Under the pieces are notes generated by a model. That model was not told the DNA's origin. It worked only from the letters and a program-made list of their open reading frames with translations, and did not search any database. A stretch of DNA of 64,000 bases, from NCBI RefSeq assembly GCF_019703515.2, contig NC_059393.1, positions 13,908,501 to 13,972,500 on the forward strand. The letters run 5' to 3'. Shown here piece after piece: positions 1 through 12,424 of the stretch; the stretch's first letter is position 1; each line of letters opens with the position of its first letter. A program made the position numbers and the translations under genes. The DNA comes from Myxocyprinus asiaticus (lineage: Eukaryota; Chordata; Actinopteri; Cypriniformes; Catostomidae).

Positions 1-719
1 AATGAAACCATATTGTTCCACTGACAAATCTATCCAGCTTGCAAACAGTCATTAACAGAATAGTGGTCAAACAAAGCGGCAGGGGTGGAAAGAGTACTGA
101 AAAATCATACTCGAGTAAAAATACAGTTACTTATCAAAAAATCTATTGTGAGTAAAAGTATCTGTCCTAAAAACTACTCGAGTAAGAGTTAAGAGTAGCT
201 AATTTAAAAGTACTCATGAGTAGTGAGTATTGAGTATTGGATTGCGAAAGCTATGCCACCTCATAATAAATTCCATATGCAGCAATTTTAAAAATGTAGC
301 ATACGTACCGTAATTCACATTCCCTTTTATGACATTGAATTTGACTGCTAACTTTTAAAATGCATCACTGATCTATGATAAACACTACATGAATGTGATT
401 CCAAAAAATAAAAGGGAGACATGATTACAGAGATTAAAAGATCAAAGTTATTTTCAATACACTGATCACCATTTTAAATTGTAATGTATGAAACAATTAC
501 ATTAAAATCAGTTTATGTGGAGGGTCTAAATTTCCTTTAATGCCAACAGAGCGAGTTATTGTTACACATAAAACAATTTTCAAAACAATGCAAAGAATGC
601 AAAAACAACTAAAAAAACATAAAAAGACTGTCACTTGGCAGCTGGAATGTCACGTCCGGCACAATAGAGGGGGTATAGAGCAGGGGTGGGCAAAGTATTT
701 TTGTACGGGGGGGGGGGGG

Positions 720-897
720 GGGTTACTGGTTTGAATATTTCTGTAACAGCTGATCTCCTGGGATTTTCAAGCACAACAGTCTCTAGAATTTACCACGATT
801 GGTGCCAAAAACAAAAAACATCCAGTGAGCAGCAGTTCTGTGGATGGAAATGTCTTGTTGATGAGAGAGGTCAACAGAGAATGACCAGACTGGTTTG
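720..897 (+). pseudogene. Tc1-like transposase N-terminal fragment
   Basis: An open frame reads VTADLLGFSSTTVSRIYHDW, then KTSSEQQFCGWKCLVDERGQ and RMTRLV. This is the helix-turn-helix region of a fish Tc1/mariner transposase of the type with FCG.KCLVD.RGQ. It has no start of its own and stops after about 55 residues. A 16-G run (707-722) immediately precedes it. Dead fragment. Confidence 0.65.
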
Positions 898-1278
898 AAC
901 TGACAAAGTCTACGGTAACTCGGATAACTGCTCTGTACAATTGTGGTGAGTTGGTGTATTAACTATTTATTTATGTGCAAATAAATTACTAAAATTTGAT
1001 GACTAAACAGAAATCTGAAGAAACTGCTATCTACCATTTAAAATACAATATAATGTTTTAGTTTTGTGTGAAGTTGAGTAAATATAGTGCTAAATAAGAG
1101 TTTATATTTTTTAGCAACTTAATGTTTGTTATTTACAAACATTATATATGTGATATATCGGCATTGTATGGGCCTGTCGGCCACCCTGCTCTCTGTATAT
1201 TGCATCGGCCATTAAAAAACCCATACTGGTTGACCACTACTTTGGAGATGCAATGTTCCACATTCATTCTTGTATCTT

Positions 1279-1962
1279 TTAAAGAGATAGATCACCCAAA
1301 AATGAAAATTCACTCATCATTTACTCACCCTCATGCCATCCCAGATGTGCATGACTACCTTTCTTCTGCAGAACACAAATTTTTTTAGAAGAATATCTCA
1401 GCTCTGTAGGTCCATACAATGCTAGTGAATGGTGATCAGATCTTTATAGCTCCAAAAATCACATAAAGGAAACTGAATTAATCCATGAGACTCCAGTGTT
1501 TAAATCCATATCTTCAGAAGTGATATAATAGGTTTGGGTGAGAAACAGATCAAAATTTTAATCGTTTTTCATCTTTTAAGATTTCACATCTAAAAGTCAC
1601 ATGTGGTGCCTGTTTAGTTTAACTTTCACATCTGGAAGTGAAAGTTAAAGTGGAGATTTACAGTATAAAAAGGACTTAAATATTGTTCTGTTTCTCACCC
1701 ACACCTTTTATATAGCTTCTGACAGATATTAATTTAAACACTGGAGTCTTATGGATAACTTCTATGTTTCCTTTATGTGATTTTTGGAGCTACAAAGGTC
1801 TGATCACCATTCACTTTCATTGTATGGACCTATAGTGCCGATATATTCTTCTAAAAATCTTTGGTTGTGTTCTCCTGCTGAAAGAGTCATACACATATGT
1901 GATGGCATGAGGTTGAGTACATGATAAGAGAACTTTAATTTTTGGGTGAACTATTCCTTTAA
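1279..1962. repeat. TTAA-flanked foldback element, copy a
   Basis: Bounded by TTAA on each side, with ends aaagagatagatcaccc and gggtgaactattccttt. The two halves are long diverged inverted repeats: the left half runs through tcatttactcaccctcatgcc, the right half carries its complement. The same family recurs at 11760, 18965, 25152, 28844, 53450, 58000 and 58893. The TTAA target suggests a piggyBac- or Kolobok-type non-autonomous family; the superfamily is inference. Confidence 0.7.
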
Positions 1963-2394
1963 GACTAAAAATAGTTGAATAGTTAGGCTGAGCATAACTT
2001 CCCTGGTAATTTATTTTCAAATTAACACACTGTCTACATCAAGGGTCGGTATTATTAAAAAAATAACAATATTCTAAAAAAATTATTATTAAAACGTCAC
2101 CGTTTTATTATATTACATTAATTCCTCTAAAGGTACTAAAGTTATTCAGCTTATTGTTGGTTGATTAATAGCCTTTTAAAGACACACTAGACAGTGGTCT
2201 ATTCGGTTACATGTACGCTTCAAGTCTGACATTTTGATACAAATCTGCTTTTTGTCCCTCTATTTATGTTTACTTAAGACATAACTGACTGTTTACATTA
2301 ATACCTCGCCAAGACGGGCATTTTGGAGGAATTATGAAGTGTATTTGACTGTTTAAGCGTTAGCACTCTCTGAACACACGTGCATGTAAAGCTC

Positions 2395-2396
<2 letters not shown>

Positions 2397-2465
<69 letters not shown>
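2397..2465. repeat. AC microsatellite
   Basis: Uninterrupted AC dinucleotide run of about 69 bp. Confidence 0.98.
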
Positions 2466-2466
<1 letters not shown>

Positions 2467-3362
2467 GGCCGCCTGTCATTCAAACGGCACACAGCTACAG
2501 AAGCATCGATGTAATGAGCACCCCTGGTCTAGATGTAGGCTAAATATAGAAAATTGCTCAAAAGTGTATCATCGATATTGAGGATTTTTCCCCCGACAAA
2601 TATCGAGATTGTTTTATTACCCAGCCTTATAACCTAGCTAACATTGGATAAACCTCTCACAGCAGCCCAATAATCTCAGTGATAGCTAGCTAATTTACAG
2701 GCGGTATAGACACAGAAAATCTAGTAAGCAGAAATATGAAATTTACCTCAATATGCTTCGTCAAATTAAACGTAGCATTAATGCTGATATCTCGACTGGC
2801 TTGAGCAAGCTAAAGTCACATGACACGATCAAGCAATTGGCCTTCTTCATTGTGAAACGCCCTTTTAGTTTTGGCCGTGGATGTTCTGGTGTAGAAGTGT
2901 TGCTTGAGGCATCCTCCACATTCATCATGATAGCATGATGGGTGAAAGGTGCCATGAGTTGTTCCCGGCAGGCTTCTCTGCCTTACAGGCTCCATATGGT
3001 TAGGATTAGGGTGGAGGTGGGGTTAGGACATCTGCTGTCTCCCAGTAACAAACTGAGGTACCTTTATACAACGGGATCATGATAGCAGTTGGCGCCACTC
3101 CACCTTCAAGTTTTCTACATGTGTTTTGATGGGAGTCACGAGACTCTCCCTAGCCAATCACGTTGATGGATAAAAATACAATCAAAACAGGGAAGTAGCG
3201 AACACAGACGGTGGGAAAATAGCATAGTAGAAGTACAGAAACTGCCCTTAAAATGCACTCAAGTAAAAGTATCAAATTTTAAAACGATTTATTACAATTC
3301 CTGAGATATACGACTTAATTACAGGAGTGTGAGTATTTGTAATTCATTCTTTTACACCCCTG

Positions 3363-4786
3363 CAAAGCGGTAGCTCTTGTTTCACTCCGCACCTTCTTTG
3401 ATGTGGCTCATATCACTGGTACTTTCATCAGCCCTCCCCTGCTGTGCAAATTTAGAGGGAAGCGGTCCCTCCTCCAATGGGATTAGCTTCAAACTGGTAC
3501 TTGTCCAGTGTCGTTGAGATTTTTTAAAAGAGCTTAACTAACCTCCACTCATGGGAGACTTCTTGGAGGTTAATGTGGGCTTTTGGATTGTTTGCCTTGC
3601 AATTAACATGTTGGATGGCCCTATGTGGGGGGGAGTCAAGAGCTGTAATAAGTAAGAAACAAGACTTAATGCAAATGCACCTATGGATGAAGTGTGCTGC
3701 AGAAGGCAAATTGAGTTATACACTACTCAGAAGACTAGGTCACCATGTTATTTTTTTGTCTGTGTGGGATGCTGGTGTACCTACCAGGTTTCTTAAGCTT
3801 AACTAGCAGGCCTTCCTAGGTCAACCCACTTCACCAGACAGACCATGCATGTCGAACAGTTTTTCTGGTGAATAGCATGTCTGTGCTGATCCACCAGGTA
3901 TGTCAGCATAAACCAGTCCAGCATGGGTATTCAAGCTGGTCTAAATTGTTTTTTTTGCAGCGGGACAAGATGTAATATCCAGAATTTGCATTGTATTAGT
4001 TTTACTTCATGATTTAAGTCTTGTGGACATCAAGGGGTTAGTGGACTTCTTCTTGACATAGCCCCTGCAGGAGACCTTATTTTAGCTGGCACCAAGTTTT
4101 TTTTGTTTTTGTTTTTTTGCTGTGTTATATGATACAGAGTGAATGCATTGGGGGATCTGCACATAGCCCTGGACTGAGATAGGCCAGGATGCTGGGGCAA
4201 ATGGATTGGAAAGGACTAGTGGAGGGTGTCTGAAAAGTCAGGTGTAGGCCAGAGGGTGCCAGGAATAGGGGTGTGAGATGCCTGCTCTGTCTGCTGGCTC
4301 GGTGATGGACACAGCGTGCAGTCAGCCAGTCCATGCCACCCCTGATCTCTAGGTCGCTCTTCAGATGAACAATGGTGGGCCAAAGTAGGGTAATGCTTTT
4401 CACCTCCCCCTTTGTACTTAATTCCCCTCCATTCTTCGTTCAACCTCCTGCCACCTCCCCAAATACTTATATGTAGACCCCTATATAGTCCCAGTTCACC
4501 AAAAATGTAAGTATGTTCTTCTCCTCTCTCTCCATTGCTTGTTCTTCTCCAAAGCGAGACCTATAGAGAGAGAGGGAGGGTGTGGGAGCAGACAACTCCA
4601 TTTTTCCCTCTGGGACTTTGTGGTTTGATCTTGTTCACATGTAGAATTATAAAGACAGAATGCGAAAGAGAGAAAACGCTTTATCGAGAGAGACAGACAC
4701 TGTGTGCTGGGAGTTAGCTGGACACGTGTCCTCTTGTTGTCCCCAGGGTCTTAATGCCCCTTACTGTTTGAAATCAGCATTAAACC
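3363..4786. other. intronic sequence, no gene seen
   Basis: Inferred ssbp4 intron. The stretch 3765-3965 has repeated ctggt/accag blocks ending ttttgcagcggg and looks like a short interspersed repeat common in fish. The remainder, including a GC-moderate block at 4140-4430, shows no coding exon that I recognise. Confidence 0.5.
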
Positions 4787-6084
4787 TAGGGGTAGGGGAA
4801 AAAATAGTTTCAGTGATGCATCGTTATTCTTTCTCAAATGATTCTGAATCGATTTGCAAAAGAATCAGAATCGATTCTGAGTTCAGTTTAAACTGCGGCA
4901 GTGCAGTGGCGTGCGCCCACGACAGATATAGAAACAAAGACATGCTTTAAGCGCATATAATAAAGTCAGGCGCACAAACACGACTGTTTGCAGACTAGGT
5001 GTTTCAAACACATGACCAATTGTGCCCAAATGAAGCTATGATCCTGAAGTTCTTTCACAAACCCACACACATAGCAACGGGAGAGTTTATTCGTGATAAC
5101 TTGTCAACAAACAACATAAAACACAAGCTCGCACCCGTTATTGCACTGATTTGCACACAATAGGGTAAATACAGCAGAGTCAGTGGTTCGTGAGACGTGG
5201 GTGATGTTTTCATTTAATTCTTTTTTTCTCTTTTTCCTGATGCCTTTCTCTACTCTTGCGCGCTCTCCGTTTCATTGGCTTTTGCTTATTGCCGGTCACT
5301 CACTTGTCAGAACAGTTCACAAACCTGATTATATGGGTTTGAAATCCATCGTAGCGTTTCCGACGGGGTCGTGCAATCTTCTTCTCACAGAGAAAACAGA
5401 TGGAACAGTGCATACGAGATGCTTGATACATTTCTGTAGCATCAACTGCACTATGTAAATCACTTTACTATCACCTGTGCAGGTGAGGAGAGGAGAAGCT
5501 AACGGCTGCACTCTCATTAAAGCAGATATATCTTTCATCCTCAACCAGCAACTTCCAGTTGTGTGGTTATAGTTAAAAATTAAATTAAGGCATGGCATAG
5601 ATTAATTTTAAATAATAATTAAATACTATTAAATAATTTACAGTGCTTTAAAAAAAGATTAATATAAACAGTTGAAGTAATAGTATTCAGTGTGTTTTGA
5701 TGGAGAACCAATATTTTTTTTCTTGTGCTTTTAAGAGATTTTATAAGGTTCTAAAGAAAGAAACTGAAAAATTGTGATACTCTTCTAAACTATTGAACCG
5801 TTTATTTAATCTTGTGGATATTCCATGTTTTGTTCACTGCTCATTCTGAATGTAAAAGGCCAGTTTATGTAATGTGACTCGTTCTGGTTTTTTAAAACAG
5901 CTGTTAAATAAAAAACTGAAAGGGAAAAAATAGAGTAAAAAAGAAATTTTGAAGAAACTGGAAAAAAAAGAAAAGAAATTGGAGGAAAAGATGCATCGTG
6001 ATGCATCGAGAATTGTTTTCTAATCGAATCGTTACCCTTTTAATCATAATTGAATCGTGAGGTCAGTGAAGATTCACACCTCTA
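4787..6084. mobile_element. hAT-type element, 1.3 kb, near-perfect 8-bp target duplication
   Basis: Left end taggggtagggg, right end complement of tagaggtgtgaatc. The flanks are attaaacc (4779-4786) and atcaaacc (6085-6092), 7 of 8 identical. Subterminal gatgcatcg and gaatcgatt motifs occur near both ends. No transposase is recognisable, so non-autonomous. Confidence 0.65.
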
Positions 6085-6092
6085 ATCAAACC

Positions 6093-9000
6093 CACACCAT
6101 TTATCACCATTCAATGATGAACACTTTGACACCAAATATTTGGTTTCTAATGTCACTCTAATCACATTATAAATCAAGTGTAGTTGAATACCATCAATAC
6201 TTCCCACACACCTAATGCAATTAAAATGACCTCCAACAAAAAAATATATGTTAATTCTGCTGATTTTGGGCATGTATTGTAGTTCCTCTCATACAAACTG
6301 AGTGATGAGACCACTTAATATCGTAATAAAGAAACATGCCTTCATTTTTTGGTTCTCCTAGTGAAAAAAAAAAAAGATAAAGACTGCCTAGTCTGTGCTG
6401 GACCATTAGGCTGGGTAGAGATATTTCTGTCAGCCTATTTACTTATTGATGGGAATGCTAGCACAGGTTAGCATGACATGCACGCTGCTGTACGCTGCTG
6501 TTAGGAGACAGGTAAAATGCATTCTGAATCTCTTGACTGCCCCTACTTCTCCAGCAGCTGTGATTGTGAGACTTCTGGTGCCTGTAATATATGAAGTTAA
6601 TTGTTTGCTTAACAGGACCAGTTTTGTACAAATATGGTGCTAGATTAGCATTAATGTTACCGCACCTATTGACAGTGTAATAACTTCCTGTGGAAGTGAA
6701 GAACTCGCCATTGAGTGGTTGTAGATGGGAGATGGATTTGGCCGTTGGGTGGGCTGACCACTGTTAGCCGCAGCTGGTTAAGAGTTGGCTGACTCAGTTT
6801 TAGTGGTTTCACTCATGATCTACATGAAGGGATTGTGGATTTGGACATCTGAGGCGAACCTAAAACCACTTTTACCAGGCTGAAATTTGAAAAACTGAGC
6901 TTGAAGCGGAGGTCGAATGAGAGACTTGTTTGGGGTGGGACCTCTTGTTGATGTCTGCTTTTTCTGAATTTGAAAACAGTTTTCTTCACCCAGACTTGGT
7001 GTTTTGTTTAACTAGGTTATTTCCACTGGAACAACTTCATTCTTTTTTGCTTGTTTTTATCAGTTTTCATACCAAAGCGCCTCAAGGAGTTCAACCTGCT
7101 CGTAGTTTTTTCACTTTCCGTGTTTCTTTTTTATGATGGTGCCCCAAGCGCAGAGGTCCAGTGCCACAGACCCTTCATTGTCTAAGAAATGTAGAATGTG
7201 TTTCCCCCTCACCAAGCCCCTGTCTCTGTCAGAAACTAGGCCCTCTTCTCGTGGTGCTTCCAGCCTCTCTTGGGTACCGACAGCCCACTAGGTTTTCTTA
7301 CACTTTCCCAGCGTTCAGTCTTTGTGAATGTTAACTATAGTACGCTAAGCTCCTTAACCCAGAAGTGGGAACTCCAGATACCCTTTCCAAAGAGGAATGA
7401 TTTCTGCCTGCTTAGAGGATGTACAGTACTTAAGAGAAAGGAAAGCAAAGAGAGAGAAAGGGAGTGAGGCATGGAAACTCCCATGTTCAGCAGACAGCAT
7501 CAATGGCCCCAATTTGAACTCCCTTCACGCTAACCATTCTTGCTATGTATGGATTGTAATAAGACCACATTATGTTTCACATCGGAAATAGGATGGCAGC
7601 ACTGGCTTCAAACCTCACTATGTCAATCCTAACCCACCCTTCCCATCTTACTTACATCTTACTATGAATCCCTCACTTTTAGACCTTTTTAAAAGTGTCT
7701 GCATTTAGTCTACTAATTGGCCTCAAGTTGGTCTCAAATGGATGTTAATCCCAGTCTTGAAAATAACCATCATTTGATTTTTGTAGTTGAGGATGTTTTA
7801 TTGAACATTTTTAAAAATATACACTATACACCCCCATTTCTCCCTCATACACTTATTGTCTCTTGGTTAGTTCTTTTGCCCCTATCTTGATTAAAAAATA
7901 AAATCTAGTTAGAAGAAAAGGGGTTGGCTAAAGCTTGTCATTATAAAGAAGTCACATGGGAGGTCTTTCCCATAAAATGAAATATATGTAGCCTTTGTCA
8001 GAAAAGCTAATTCAAATACTTGGAAATCTGTTTGCTTTCTTCAATGGTCCATTTAATCTTCAGTCCTTGGGTATACTTTGACTAAAACATCTCACCTCAT
8101 AATGCCTGATGCAACTTGTTAAGGGTCTTAGGTTGTCAACTCTAACATTTGCATGATTTTAAAAGAAGGCATGATGTTGGTTTATGTTGGTTTTCAATGT
8201 GGATGCATGGATAAAAGCTTGTGTCAAAGCTCAGAATTTAACATTTATTGGAGTCACTCCCATCAGATTTGTGTGGTATATGAATGTTACAGCGCATACT
8301 TCTGTAATTATAGCACATAGGGTACATAGTGCAAGTATATGTGTGTGCATTTGTGTGTGGCATCTCTGGGAAAAATAGAGAGACACCTGACGCGGCCAAT
8401 GAGGTGGTGAGCATGGTCTAGCCCAACAGCGCATGGAACATGTTGTAGCTCAATGCTGGACTACTGGTGTCAAGTCTCAATTAATTTTAATTAAAATGTA
8501 TCCTCTTTGTGTTAACCTGTGCCATATTTCAGAATTATTAAGTTGATATTGATTGGTATACTTCTTTGGCATAGTTTAAAACTTTATCATTTTGCTAAAT
8601 ATTGCTAACTGATTGATGCTGCCATGAAGTGCACCTTGTAAACTCCTCTTTTCAAGTTTGGCATTGGTCGTTATGATGTTGGCTTTACAATGCCAACATA
8701 CTTTTATTCTACTAACTTGGTTTTGTTCAAAATCCCGAAAAACCAAGAACACATTTTCTAGTACAGACTCCTAGAGCTTTCATGCTACATTCACCAAACT
8801 TGGCACAGACCTTCAGATTGTTCTGGAATATATCTGACTGATCGGACTTACGGATTTCGCACAGCAGACAATCAAAAATCTGAAAAATCTCTTAAACTTA
8901 TATTGATGTAATGTTTCAGTGGGCCAAGACTGTATTATAAATTTTAGGCAAGGCTTTATCAAGCCAACATCAAAGTATATCTAGACTAACTTTACTTATC

Positions 9001-9480
9001 TAGTTATCAGAAACAAAATACTGAAGTAGCCAAAGCAAAACCAATAGAATGACTTTTTCCATTTCTGCAACTCAAGTATCACAGAGAATTCAGAGTATGA
9101 CTTTGCATGGCCACAAAAATTGCACCCAGTAGCTCTGTCATCTACTAAATTAGAGCTAGCTTTTGGGTCAGTGGTGTTCAGTGCTGTAGGAATTTTATTT
9201 TCATGTGGTCTGTTTTGTGACTAATAATGCACATAACAGGTGGTGGAGCAGCGAAGCCACACATAATTCGCTACAAAGGAAAAACACTGTAAATACAGCA
9301 AAACTGAAACAGTCACAGGACCGATCGTAGTCTGAGACTGTTTTGTTCATAACACAGTTTTGACTAAATGTGTAGCTTAGCTGTCGAGTTTCCTGTATGT
9401 CTTTCCATCCAACGACAATTTTTTTTTCGTGTTTCACAATTAGACCGCTTATGCAGTTTAGAAAAATTTCTCTCTACTGG
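6093..9480. other. intronic sequence, no gene seen
   Basis: Mostly unique AT-rich DNA in the inferred ssbp4 intron. A moderately repetitive segment at about 8660-8990 has inverted ends around atgttggctt/aagccaacat and internal text (accaaacttggcacag) of a common fish repeat type. No exon with family-level similarity was found. Confidence 0.5.
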
Positions 9481-9482
9481 TT

Positions 9483-9484
<2 letters not shown>

Positions 9485-9523
<39 letters not shown>
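9485..9523. repeat. AC microsatellite
   Basis: AC run of about 39 bp. Confidence 0.97.
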
Positions 9524-9527
<4 letters not shown>

Positions 9528-9689
9528 TGCCTATATCTCTGCATGGCTTTTGGTGAGACCCTTGAGAAAGCATAATTGTAGGCCACTGTGATTATGGAAG
9601 CTAGCTGGTTGTGGGAATACAGTGTGTGTGCAAGTGTGTGTATTTGTAGGGTGGGGGTGTGTACATGAGGGGTTTCCTCGGCAGATTTG

Positions 9690-9905
9690 TTTACTGGTAA
9701 TTAATTCACCTGATTGATACAACAGCTGTTGACGCCATGGGAGGGAAAGAGACTGAGGGGGAAAGACAGAGAGAGAGAGAGACCCCTCGTCATAGTGGCT
9801 TCCCCATGTTGCATGGTGTAGATTGCAGTTCCAATGCCCCATTGATTAAAAGGCACATCTGTCAGCCAGCACTGCTGATTATGGCTGCCTAATCTTTATG
9901 GAGTC
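9690..9905. promoter_or_regulatory. candidate conserved intronic regulatory block
   Basis: Unique sequence with dense regulator-like motifs: ggtaattaattcacctgatt (homeodomain TAATTA plus E2-box CACCTG), the palindromic E-box aacagctgtt, attgattaaa and ctaatcttta. No coding potential and no transposon signature. Function is a guess from motif content and from the richness of SSBP-family introns in regulatory elements. Confidence 0.25.
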
Positions 9906-10553
9906 AACTCTACTGACAGAGTTATTGGAAACAGGGGATGTTGGGAAATGAAGAACAGAGGAGGAGAGAGAGGGAGATGAGCTGTGGGGGCCAATGATTC
10001 TGTCGAAAAGCTGTAAATGGGGAGACCCCTATATAAATATATATAAACACTTACTCCATTCTTTATTATACATTTTTTTTCACATTTTAGAATAATAGTA
10101 AAGTCATCAAAACTATGGAATAACATAAATGGAACTATGGGAATTATGTTGTGACTAAACAAAATCCAAAATAAATCAAAACTGTGTTATATTTTAGCAT
10201 CTTCAAAGTACTCACCCTTTGCCTAGAATTTACAGACATGTACTCTTGACATTTTCTCAACCAACTTCTTGAGGTATCACCCTGGGATGCTTTTTAAACA
10301 GTATTGAAGGAGTTCCCATCTGTGTTGGGCACTTATTGGCTGCTTTTCTTTATTATTTGGTCCAAGTCATCAATTTCAAAAAAATGTTTTTATTTTTTTA
10401 TTACATTTTAGTTTTATAATGAAATAAATTAATTTGGTGGCACAATTATATTTTTGTCGACAAAACTAATTTCAAACATTTAAGCATAAGCCTTCAGATC
10501 AAAAGATTTTTAAGATCATGAGAAACATTTCGGTTAAGTGTTTCAAAACGGTA

Positions 10554-10581
<28 letters not shown>
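10554..10581. repeat. GT microsatellite
   Basis: GT run of about 28 bp followed by TATG/TATA repeats. Confidence 0.95.
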
Positions 10582-10591
<10 letters not shown>

Positions 10592-10749
10592 AAATATATA
10601 TAAACAAATTAAAACCATGATTCTATATTTGTTTCAAGCTGATACATACAATTTGAAAGTATTCTAGTTCTAATTTTTTGGACTCAAAATTAAGGGTTTA
10701 CTAGATATCAACTGTAAAAGAATAGTGCCACCATTGATATAGGTGGTGT

Positions 10750-10870
10750 TAGGGGTGGGCAACATACCGGTAGACACAATAAACCGGTACAAATTTGACA
10801 ACCGGTATACATTTTGGATTATCGTATTTATCATGGTTAAGCAACATTGCTACTGCGTGGCAAGAAATGT
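10750..10870. repeat. hAT-like terminal fragment
   Basis: Begins taggggtgggcaacatac and carries several ccggta motifs, as in the ends of known fish hAT elements. No matching right end or target duplication was found, so it is a truncated copy. Confidence 0.35.
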
Positions 10871-11099
10871 GCACATTTTCTTAGGCTTACTGTAGTAAAT
10901 TCAGGTACGGCAAGGACATTGTTTTGAAAATTTTGTTTTTAATAATTTTTTTATTTTTATTATTATTAGCTAAAAATGGCATTTTGTTCATTTTTAACAC
11001 CAATAATGTTCTGTAGTGCAGCTTTAAGGGAAGAAATGTAGGATAAACAGTCGAGAGAGAGAGAAAGAGATAGCGGTAACAAACAGCCAGGCCTATCAA

Positions 11100-11640
11100 A
11101 AGCCACAGGCTCCTTTAAACTGTCTTCATTCTCCTCTCTCGGTTTCTCTCGCGCTCTCTCTTTTTCGCTCCCCGGCCAGGCGAGTGATTGACGGCCTGAG
11201 GGTTTTAATGGGCACCAGAGAGCGGGAGAGCCAAGGTCTGTGTTGTCATGGCAACAAGCCGATTGGGCCCTCTGCCGCTCTACCTGAGTGCAGTAGAGTC
11301 GCGCTGGCTTGCTCTGTGTGTGCGTGTGCTAACAATAACTCCTAAAACAATCCGTTCTTAGTGATTGGCCACCGGTCATTGTGCCCAGTGATATTTGTAT
11401 AGTTTATTTGTCTGTGTTTTAATGGAAGTACTCCTCTGCCCGCCTTACGTATTTCCACACGTGCATATGCTGTGACAATAGAGCTGGAGCCATTGTGCTG
11501 GTTAAACCTACACCAGCCACTGTGTAAACAAAATCTCACCGGCCCGATCTGTCACTCAGCCCCTTCCTCCCCCTAACCAAACATACTCGCCAATCGTTCC
11601 ACTGCATGCAAACACTGGGACTGGCCGTACCTCACCTGTT
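11100..11640. promoter_or_regulatory. GC-rich unique intronic block, candidate regulatory element
   Basis: Higher GC and CpG than its surroundings, no repeat features. It contains gtcatggcaacaag (RFX half-site-like), an inverted CCAAT box in gtgattggccaccgg, and cagtgatatttgta. It could be an internal promoter or enhancer of ssbp4; no exon with a clear reading frame is visible. Confidence 0.25.
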
Positions 11641-11759
11641 ATCTGCCCAGCGCCAGCATCCGGCCTTGTTTTTTCTCATCTGTGGTAGTGCGTCCTTGTA
11701 TACAGGTTACATATAAATCTATGGGGTTTCCTTTCTTGTGATTTGTTTGTGGAAGTGTG

Positions 11760-11815
11760 TTAAAGGAATAGTTCACCCACGATTAAATTTACTCATCATT
11801 TACTCAATCTCTAAT
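11760..11815. repeat. TTAA foldback family, single end (copy b)
   Basis: ttaaaggaatagttcaccc followed by tcatcatttactcaatctc: one terminus of the family described at 1279, truncated. Confidence 0.6.
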
Positions 11816-11826
11816 AACATTTCAAA

Positions 11827-12174
11827 TAGATGTCAACCGATAGTGGATTTTGCCGATACTGATAACTAAGGTGTTAGCAAAGGCAGATAACTAATTAAGT
11901 GGCCGATAGTTTTTGAAATTGATTTAAAGAATGTCAAAAACATTTCTTTTTCTTTCCTTACTATGACAGGCACAGACAAAGAGTCCTAAATTAATAAAAT
12001 CCCAGTTCAAACAAAATCCCCCAAATAACCAGAAAAAATCAAATAAAGGTTTGGTGCATAACGCTATGTTAACATTTTATTGATTTATAACACAGATATT
12101 TTTGCTGATAACAATAGTTCCAAAAAGCAACTATCGGCACCAATTAATTGGTAAAACCAATCGGTCTACCTCTA
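11827..12174. mobile_element. 348-bp hAT-type MITE
   Basis: Ends tagatgtcaaccgata and the complement of tagaggtagaccgatt, flanked by atttcaaa (11819-11826) and attttaaa (12175-12182), 7 of 8 identical. Several internal ccgat/atcgg motifs. The same terminal sequence defines the larger element at 40416-42521. Confidence 0.65.
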
Positions 12175-12374
12175 ATTTTAAACTCATATAAACACAAAAA
12201 GAGATTTTTTTGAATAATGTTTACGCCAAATGCCATTGGTTATCACAAATCTTGTAACTGAACAAGACATGTTGATGAAAGTGCGTGTATGTTAGGGGTG
12301 AAATGATGTCCTGGGGGAGTTTTGCCTCTTCGTCTTTGTACCTGCAGGGGGTCAGCTCCTGACGCTTTCTCACC

Positions 12375-12378
<4 letters not shown>

Positions 12379-12420
<42 letters not shown>
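12379..12420. repeat. GT microsatellite
   Basis: GT run of about 42 bp. Confidence 0.97.

Positions 12421-12424
<4 letters not shown>

Larger units (their letters stand above)
80..3362. mobile_element. hAT-type DNA transposon, 3.28 kb, perfect 8-bp target duplication
   Basis: The ends are caggggtggaaag (left) and the complement of caggggtgtaaaag (right), flanked on both sides by caaagcgg (72-79 and 3363-3370). An 8-bp duplication with CAG..CTG ends is diagnostic of the hAT superfamily. No hAT transposase was seen, so it appears non-autonomous. Later arrivals sit inside: a Tc1 fragment near 720-900, a TTAA foldback element at 1279-1962, an AC repeat at 2397-2465, and an end of another repeat near 2620. 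Confidence 0.85.

Noticed and set aside
2298..2492. Frames reading Cys-Val or Thr-His repeats, here and at 9364, 12221, 21553 and 53941
   Set aside because: Translated AC/GT microsatellites.
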